Source: Anaeromyxobacter sp. (lineage in GTDB: Bacteria > Myxococcota > Myxococcia > Myxococcales > Anaeromyxobacteraceae). From it: 64,000 nucleotides of DNA. Where the stretch lies: NCBI GenBank assembly GCA_016718565.1, contig JADKCZ010000003.1, positions 310,001 to 374,000 of the forward strand, given 5' to 3'. Every line of letters starts with the position of its first letter. The stretch's first letter is position 1. The position numbers and the translations under genes are program-made. Below the pieces are notes generated by a model that did not search any database, had not been told where the DNA came from, and worked only from the letters and a program-made list of their open reading frames with translations. Shown here in pieces: positions 53,515-62,500 of this stretch.

Positions 53515-53524
53515 GGGGGCACTC

Positions 53525-56500
53525 TCAGGCCGGGACGACCGCCGCGAGGCCGAGCTGCTCGCGCACGAAGGCATAATCCTCCGAGACGCAGAAGAGCGAA
53601 AGATCCTTGAGCCTGGTCTCCTCCCGCAGCTTGGAGACCTGGGGCCGCTCGACCTGGACGGCCCGGCGCACCACCTCCAGATCGGCGGCCAGGAGCGCCC
53701 CGGCCCGGTTGGAGGTCAGCTCGGCCCCGTCGAGGTAGGCGCGCACGTCGCCGGGGTGCTGCACCTCGGTGTAGGCGCGGGCCAGCAGCTTGAGCGTGTT
53801 GGCCCGCACCTTGTCGGGCAGGAACTGCTCCAGCTGCCGCTTCAGCTTCGCCACCAGGTGCGGGTCGGCGGTCACCACGAAGCGCGAGGTGCCCACCGAG
53901 CAGGCGGCCTGGAAGACCAGGTCGAGCTGGTCGTGGGGCATGAGCCGGGCCATGAAGAGCTCGGGCCGGGCGAAGGCCATGGCCTTGGCGATGAGGAACC
54001 AGAGCTCCTTCTTGGGCCGGTCCTGGAAGACCTCGGCCGCCGCCAGCAGGCCGGCCGGGTCGGTGGGCACCAGCTGCAGGCGGGCCCCCGGCTCGTCGCG
54101 GCGGAAGAGCCGCAGCGGCTCGACGGCCAGGGTGCGCGCCACGTACTTGAACATGTTGGCGAAGAAGAGCATCGAGGCGGCCACGTCGACCTCCTCGCGC
54201 CGCACGTCGATGCCCAGCGCCTTGGGCGCCTGCACGAAGAGCGGCCGGGCGTGCACCGCCAGCAGCGCCATGATGTCGGCCAGCGGGCCGCGGGCCCGCT
54301 CGTGCAGCAGCCGGCCCCACAGGGCGTCGTCGAGCGGCCGGTTGGCCTGGTCGCGGGCGAAGGTGCGCAGCCGGGACAGCACCGCCACCTCCTCGTCGCT
54401 GGCGCCGCCGGTCAGGTGCACCAGCACCTGGGCGGCGTTGTAGGCCCGGTCGTACTCCTTGCGGCCGGCGTGCAGCCGCACCAGCGCGGCCAGCGCCTTC
54501 TGCGGCGCCGGCGCCAGCCTGAGCAGCTGCCGGTAGGCGGCCACCGCCTCGCCCTCCTGCCCGGGCGCGGCGGCGGCCAGGTCGGCGTAGCGCTCCACCA
54601 CCACGGCGTCCTCCGGGTCGGCCCGGGCCACCACCTGGTAGGCCATGCGGGCGCCCTCGTCGCTGCGCAGCACGGTGCGGTAGAGGTCGCCCAGGGTGCG
54701 CCACAGCGCCAGGCGGGCCTGGGCCGCGTCGGGCGTCTTGGGCAGCCGCTGGATCATGCGCACGTAGGCCTGCTCCAGGTCCGGCCAGCGCTTGGCCCGG
54801 GCGTGCGCCTCCTCGATGGCGGCGAAGGCCTGCGGCAGGCGCGGGTTGAGGTCCAGCGCCTGCTCCAGCGCGGCCAGCGCGCCCACCTCGTCCTTCACCT
54901 CGTCGCGCAGGATGTCGGCCAGCAGCAGGAGCAGCCGGGCCGCCCGCGGGGGATCGGCCTGCACCTCCGGCCGGGTCAAGAGCTGCTGCAGCACGTCGGC
55001 GGCCTTCTGCCCCTGGCGCGTCTCGCGGTACAGGGCCAGCAGGGCCTCGGTCACCGGCAGGTCGGTGGGGTCCAGGCGCGAGGCGCCCAGGTAGGCGTCG
55101 ATGGCCTGGTAGGGGTCCTGCAGCTGCTCGCGGCAGGCCTTGCCGATGGCCACGAAGAGGTCGAAGCGAGCCTTGCCCTCCAGCACCGGCAGGAGGCGCT
55201 GCCGCTGCTCCACCGCCCCCTCGTGGTCGCCGGCCGCCTCCAGCAGGCCGATGAGGGCGCGCCGCGACGGCTCGTGCCCCTGGTCGATCTCCAGCGCCTT
55301 CCTGAAGCTGGCGATGGCGCGGTCGGGCTGCCCGAGCCGGCCGGCCAGGTCGCCCAGCTGCCAGTGCGTCTCCACCACCTCCAGGTCGGAGAGCCCGTCG
55401 CGGTGGTGGATGAGGATGGCGGTGAAGATGCGCAGCGCCTCCTCGTCCTGCCCCTCGGCCACCAGCAGGTTCCCCAGCCCCTCCAGCGCCGGCAGGTAGG
55501 TGGAGTCCAGCTCGTAGGCGCGCCGGAAGGCCTGCAGGGCCTTCTCCTGGTTGCCCAGCTTCTGGGCCACGTAGCCCAGCCGGTAGGACTGCCGGCACAG
55601 CTCCTTGGCGTCGCCGCCGCCGGCCAGGGTGCGCACCATGCCGTCGAGCACCCGCTCGGCGTCGGGCCACTGCTGCGCCGCCACGTAGAGATCGGAGAGC
55701 GGGCGGGCCGCCGGCAGGTGGTCGGGCCGGCGCCTGAGCGCCTCCTCCCAGGCGCGGGCCGCGCCCTCGCGGTCGCCGCGCTCGTCCAGGAAGAGCCGCC
55801 CCACCTCGGTGCCCAGGGCCGCCTGGGTGGAGGCGTCCTCGGCGTAGCGCGCCTCGGCCACCAGCTGCTCCAGGAACCCGGCGCGATCCTGCTCGGCCTC
55901 CAGGATCCCCTTCATGGCCCGGATGGCCGGCAGGCAACCCGGATCCAGGGCCAGCGCCTTGCCGTAGGCCTCCTTGGCCCCGGCGCGGTCCATCAGCATC
56001 TGCTCCTGGATGGCCCCGGCGCGCACGTAGAGCTCCACGGCGTCGCGGCCGGCCCCGGCCAGGCGGGCCTCTCGCCGCAGCATGTCGAGCGCCAGGTTCC
56101 AGTTGCCGCTGCGCTCGTAGAGCCGGCCCAGCGCCGAGACCGCCTCCCTCGACTCCGGCTCGAGCTGCAGCGCCTGGCCGAAGATCTGCTCGGCGCGATC
56201 GACGCGGGAGAGCTCCTTCCACCAGACCTCGCCGGTGGCCACCAGCAGCGCCACCTGCTCGCGCCGGTCGGTCAGCAGGCCGAGCTGGTGGCCCATGATG
56301 GCCAGCAGCTTCTCCCACTCGCCCTGCTGCCGGTAGAGCCGGGAGAGGGCGCGCACCGCCCCCAGGTTGCCGCCGTCCAGCCCCAGGATGGCCTCGTTCT
56401 GCGCCACCGCCCGGGCCGGGTCGGTCATCTTCTCCTCGAAGATGGAGGCGCTCTTGGCCAGGATGCGGGCCTGCTCGGCCGGGTCCGGCGAGAGCTGCAC

Positions 56501-59500
56501 CTGCCGCTCGTAGACCCGGTTCAGCTCGGCGAAGCGATCCAGCTTGGTGTAGAGCCGCTCCAGGCCGGCCAGCGCCTCCTGGTGCTGGTCGTCCAGGCCG
56601 AGCACGGTGCGGTAGGCCTCCACCGCCGCCTCGTCGTCGCCCAGCTCGTTCTCCTGCACGCCCGCCAGCTGCAGCTGCCAGGCCACCCGGGCGGCGTCGT
56701 CGGCCGCCAGGTCGCGGGCCCGCGCCAGCACCGCCGCCAGCTGGCCCCACTGGTGCTCGCGCCGGTGCAGCGCCACCAGGCCGGCCAGGGCCTGCGCGTC
56801 GCCGCCGTCCAGCTCGAGGAGGCGCTTGAGCGCCCCCACCGCCTCCTCCACGTCGGAGAGCGCGCCGTCGTAGAGCCGCGACAGCTCCAGCAGCAGCGCC
56901 TTCTTCTCGTCGAGCCCCGAGGCCGCCAGCAGCTTCTGCTCCAGGGCGATGACCAGCTCGCGGCTCCGGCCGCGCCGCGTGAAGAGGCCGGTCAGGGCGT
57001 CGAGCGCCTCGCCGCCGGCCGGGTCGGCCTCCAGCGCCCGCCGGTAGGCCTGCTCGGCCCCGTCGGCGTCGTCCAGCACCGCGTCGCGCAGGGCGCCGAG
57101 CCGGAGCAGCAGGCGCGCCCGCACCAGGCCGCGGGCCTCCTCGCTCACCTGCTCCAGCACCGCCGCCAGCTCCTCGTCGGCGCCGGTCTCGTGGGCCAGG
57201 CGGGCCGCCTCGGTGAGGGCCTCGGCGTCGCCGGGCGCCTCGCCCAGGGCGCGGCACCAGGCCAGGAAGGCCATCTCCTTCTGGCCCAGCCGCTTCTCGT
57301 GGACGCCGGCCACCTCCTTGCGCAGCGCCAGCCGCTCGGCCTCGTCGGTGAGCTGCGGGGCGAAGAGGTCGCAGACCCGGGCGTAGTCGCGCCAGGAGCC
57401 GGCCGCGGCGTGCAGCGCCCGCAGGCCCAGGTAGGCGGCCCGGCTGGCCGGGTCGAGCTCCAGCACCTTGTCCAGCGCCGCGGCCGCCGCGTCGGGCCGC
57501 TTCTGGCCGCGCCACAGCTCGGCCACCGCCAGCCAGGCCGGCACCGCCTCGGCCGGCCCGCCCTGGGCGGAGAGCAGCGCGGCGCGCGCCTCGGCGGCCC
57601 GCACCCCCTCGGCCCCGGCCCCGGCGGCCCCGAAGAGCCGCTCCAGCCGCTCCAGCTCGTCGGCGGCGTGGGGCTCGATGTCGAAGGCCCGCTTGCCCTG
57701 CTCCACCGCCTCGGTCTTCTGGCCCGAGCGCAGCAGCACCTCGGCCAGGTCGAGCCGCACCCGCTTCACGCCGGCGGCGTCCTCCTGCAGGGGCACCAGG
57801 CGCCGGTAGGCGCTGGCCAGGGCGTCCAGGTCGCCCTGCGCCGCGTACAGGTCGCGCAGCGCCTCCAGGGCGCCGCGGTTGCGCGGGTCGGCCTCCAGCA
57901 CCGCCTTGTAGGAGGCCACCGCCTGGGCCGGGTCGCCCAGCTTGCGCCCGGTGACGAACCCCAGCCGGTCGTTGAGCCGGGCCGCCTCGCGCCGGTCGAC
58001 GGTGGCCGAGAGCTGCACCCGCAGGTGCTGGGCCAGCTCGCCCCAGCGCTCCTGCCGCTCCAGGAGCTGCTCCAGCGCCGCCAGCGCCCCCTCGTGGCGG
58101 GGGTGCTGCTGCAGGAGCTCGCGCCACAGCCCGACCGCCTCCTCGGTGCGGCCCAGCTGGTCGGCCAGCCCGCCCATCTTGGCGAGGAGCCGCTCCCGCG
58201 ACGCCCCGTCGCCCACCGCGGCCCGCTGGGCCGCCAGGGTCTCGAGCAGCGCCTCGGCGCGGCCGGCCGCCTCGTGCAGCGCCTCCAGCGCCTGCAGCGA
58301 GGGCAGGTGGCGCGGGTCCACCTCCAGCGCCTGGCGGTAGGCCTCGACGGCCTGGTCGGCCGCCGAGAGCCGCTCCTCGCAGAGCCGCCCCAGGCGGAAG
58401 AGGAAGGCCAGCCGCTCCGGGCCGGCCGCCGCCGCGGCGCGGGAGCGCAGCACGTCGGCCAGCTCGGGCCAGCTCTCCAGCCGCTGGTAGAGCCGCTCCA
58501 GCGCCGCCAGCGCCTCCGGGGCGGCCTCCGGCTGCAGGGCCAGCGCCCGCCGGAAGCAGGCGGCGGCCTGGGCCGGGCCGGCCAGCGGCCCCTCGTGCAG
58601 GCGCCCCAGCACCAGCGCCACCTCGGCCGTCGGGCCGGGCGGCAGGTGGTCCAGCTCGTCCTCGTAGAGCGCCGCCAGCTCCTCGTGGTGGCCGCCGGCC
58701 TCGGCCGAGCGCTCCAGGCGGGCCCGCACGGCCGGGTCGGCCGGGTCCTCGCGGAACGCCTTGCAGAGCGCCAGGAAGGCCAGCTCCTGGTCGCCCAGGC
58801 GCCGCTCGCGCAGGTCGGCCAGGGCCAGGAAGAGCGCCTTGCGCTCCTCGGGGTCCGGCCGCTCGGCGGCGCGGGTCTCCAGGGCCGCGGCCTGGCGCAC
58901 GTGGTCGCCGGTGGCGGCGTAGGCCGCCTCCAGCGCCAGGGCGGCGCGGGCGTTGCTGGAATCCTTGGCCAGCATGGCCTCCAGGCGGGCCAGGGCCCCG
59001 GGGTGGTCCGGGGTGGTGGCCAGCACCTGCTCGAAGAGGGCCAGCGCCCCCTCGCGGTCGTGCAGCCGCCCCTCCCTGAGCTCGGCCAGCCGCTGCCTGA
59101 GCGGCGTCAGCACCTCCAGGTCGCCGTCCGCCTCGGCCGCCGCGAGCTCGCGGGCCAGGACGTCGCCCAGCTCCACCCAGCGCTCGCCGGCCACGCAGAG
59201 CCGGTCGAGCCGGCCCAGGGCGTCCCGGTCGCCCGGCGCGAGCTCCAGCAGCCGCTTGAGCGACACCGCCGCGCCGGCCCCGTCGCCCAGCCGCTCCTCC
59301 TGCAGCACCGCCAGGTCGTACAGCAGCCCGGCGCGGGCCTCCGGCCGCTCCTCCAGGGCCAGGGCCCGCCGCAGCGCCTTCTCCAGCGGCTCGGCGTCGT
59401 CGCCGCTGCGCAGCGCGCCCAGCAGCCCGGCCGACGCCTCGCGGTCCTCGGGCAGCAGGTCGAGCAGCCGCTGCCAGGCCTCGGCCACCCGGGCCGGCTC

Positions 59501-62500
59501 CTGCTCCAGGCGGGCCAGCTGCCGCAGGTACTCGGCCCGCACCTGCGGGTCGTGAGCCCGGTCGGCGTGCTCGGCCAGCAGCGCCGCCAGCTCCTCGCCC
59601 ACCCCGGCCTGCTGGCCGAAGCCCACCGCCAGGGCCAGCGACTCCAGCGCCTCCGGGTCGGCGGCCAGCGCCCGCGCCGCGGCCGAGAAGGCCAGCTCGG
59701 CGTTCTTCACCTGGTGGCCGTAGCGCTCCGCCACCTGCCGCAGCAGCGCGGCCCGCGCCGCCGGGGCGGGCTCGTTGCGGGCCCGCGCCTCCAGCACCTC
59801 GATGACCTTGGAGTGGTCGTTCTCGGCCGCGAAGATGGGCTCGAGCAGCGTGGCGGCCTGCACCGCCACCGGGCCGGTCCCGTGGCTCAGCTCCTCCAGC
59901 GCCGACAGGGTGCCGGGGTGGCGCGGCGACCGCTCCAGCACGGCGCGGAAGCAGGCCAGCGCCCCGGGCGCGTCGGAGAGCCGGGTCTGGCGGACGCGCC
60001 CCAGCCGGTGGCGCAGCTCGGCCGCCTCGGCCACCGCGTCGGGCCGGGCCTCGGCCGCGGCCGCCTCGCGCTCCAGCACCAGCGCCAGCTCCTCCCAGCG
60101 CTCGGCCGCCCCCAGCAGCCGCGCCAGCAGGCGCAGGGCGTCGGGGTCCTCGGGGTCCACGGCCAGGATCTTGCGGAACGCCGCGATGGCGCCCTCGCGG
60201 TCGGCGAGCTGCTCGTCCATGATCTTGGCCACCTCGAAGAGAAGGTCCTTGCGGGCGCCGGCCGCCGGCGTGGCGTCCGCCAGCCGGTCGAGCGCCGCCG
60301 CCAGCTCGCGGCGCTCACCCTGCCGCCGCCGCACCCGCACCAGCGCCGCCAGCGGCTCGGGGCCGGGCGACGCGGCCGCCACCTCGTCCCACAGCGCGGC
60401 CGCCTGCTCCAGGTCGCCCAGCCGATCGGCGCACAGCGCCGCCAGGCGCCGGCGCAGCTCCAGCCCGGGGTCCGGCAGCCGGGCCAGCGCGGCCCGGTAC
60501 AGCCCCGCCAGCTCCGGCCAGCCGCCGGCGTCGCCGGCCAGCCGCTCCAGCTCGCCGCGCGCCTGCGGGTCGTCCCGGCCGGCCGCCAGGGCCGCCTCGA
60601 AGGCGCGGCGGTGGGCCGCGAAGGCGCCCGGCGCGTCGCCGGCCCGCTCGCGCAGCCCGGCGATCTCCGCCAGCAGGTCCAGGTGGTGCGGGCCCGAGGT
60701 GGCCTCCAGCCTGATCTCCAGCAGCGCCGCCAGCCGGGCCGGGTCGCCGGAGAGCCGCTGCACGTCCTCCAGGATGCGCTGGGCCGCGCCGCGGGCGTCG
60801 GGCCGGGCCAGCAGCCGCTCCAGCCCCGCCACCGCGCCGGGCTCGCGCGGCCACTCGGCCAGCACGGCGGCGTAGGCCTCCACCGGGTGGAGCGGGTCGG
60901 GGTCGGGCTCGAGCAGCGCGGCGCGCCGCAGCAGCAGCGCCAGGCGCGCGGCCTGGTCGCCCTCCCCGGCCACCTCGGCCAGCGCCGCCAGCACCTCGCA
61001 CCGCTCGGCCACCTGGCCGGTGCGGGCCAGGGCCTCCTCCAGCGCGGCCAGCACGGCGGCGTCGCGGGGGGCCAGGCCGCGGGCCTCGGCCAGCAGCGCC
61101 ACCTCCACCTCGGGCGCGCCCATCAGCAGGGCGATCTCCGAGGCGTGGCACAGCGCCGGCACCTTGGCCGCGCCCACCGCCACCGCGGCGCGGCGGCGCG
61201 CCACCTCGAGCCGCTCGCGCCCGGCCTGGGCGTCGGTGTAGAGCCGCTCCAGCGCCTCGAGCGCCTCGGCGTCCTCGCTGGCCAGGTCGAGCACCCGCCA
61301 CCAGGCCACGATGGCCGCCGGCCCGTCGCGCATGTCGCCGTCGCGCACCCGGGCGGCCCGCCGCCGCCACTCCACCTCGCCGGCGCCGCCGGCCGCGGCC
61401 ACCGCCTCGTAGGCCTCGGCCACCTCGCCGCTGCGGCCGCAGGCCCCGGCCAGCCGGACCAGGTCCAGCTCGGCCTCGACGCGCCCCGGGCCGCCCTCCT
61501 CGAAGGCGCGGCGGGCCGCGGCCAGCGCCCTGGCCGGATCGCCCAGCTCGCGCTCCAGCAGGCCCCGCAGCTCGGCGTGCAGCCGGCCGCGCTCGGCCGG
61601 GTCGTCGACCACGGCCAGGCGGGCCTCGCGGGCCGCCAGCCGGCGGGCGTGCTCGCCGGCCGCCTTGAGCGCCACGTCGGCGGCCAGCAGGGCCTCGCGG
61701 CCCACCGGCCCGGGCACGGCCGCCAGCAGCGAGAGGGCCTCGCGCGGGCCGGTCCGGCCCGGCTCGCGGCGGGCCAGCTCGGCGTGCAGCTCGAGCGCCC
61801 CGCCGGGATCGGCCAGGCGGGTGCGGCGCAGCTCGGCCAGCCGGAAGGCGGCCTCGGGCTCCCAGGCGCGGGCCAGCCGGCGCTCCAGCGCCGCCGCCAG
61901 CTCGTCGGGCCGATCCAGCCGGGAGAGGAGCCGCTCCACGGCATCGGCCACGTCGCGGTCGTCGGGCGCCAGCGCCGCCACCTCGCGCCAGGCGGCCAGC
62001 GCCCGCGGCAGGTCGGCCAGGCGCGCCTCGGCCACCGCGCCGATCTCGCGGAGCGGGTCCTGGCGGGCCGCCGGGGAGGCGGCCCGGGCCGCCAGCTCGT
62101 CGCACACCTCGAGGAGCTGCGGCCACCGCTCGGCGGCGCGGTGGAGCCGGCGCAGCGAGGTGAGCGCCGTCGAGTCGCCCGGGGCCAGGGCCCGCACCCC
62201 GGCCCAGGCGGCCACCGCCCGATCGCGCGCCTCCAGCCGCCGCTCGCACCAGTCGGCCAGCTCGCGCAGCACCGGCAGCCGCTCCTCGGCCGGCAGGGCC
62301 GTCGCCAGCGCCTCCAGCAGGCCGGCCGCGGCCTCCGGCTCGTGCGCCAGGTCGGCCAGGCGCCGCACCTCGCGCCGCCGCTCGGCGTCGGCCGGGCGGG
62401 CGCGCGCCGCCTCCAGCGCGGCCGCCAGGGCGTCGCCCGGGCAGGCCAGCTCCAGCTCCTGGGCCCGCGCCACGTCGCGCCAGGCCTCGGCCCGGGCCTC

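Noticed and set aside
53511..58127. Long minus-strand frame with high Gly/Arg/Ala content overlapping the TPR giant
   Set aside because: It is a shadow in another frame. The composition is what GC-rich codons produce out of frame, whereas the 53525-64000 frame has TPR repeats.
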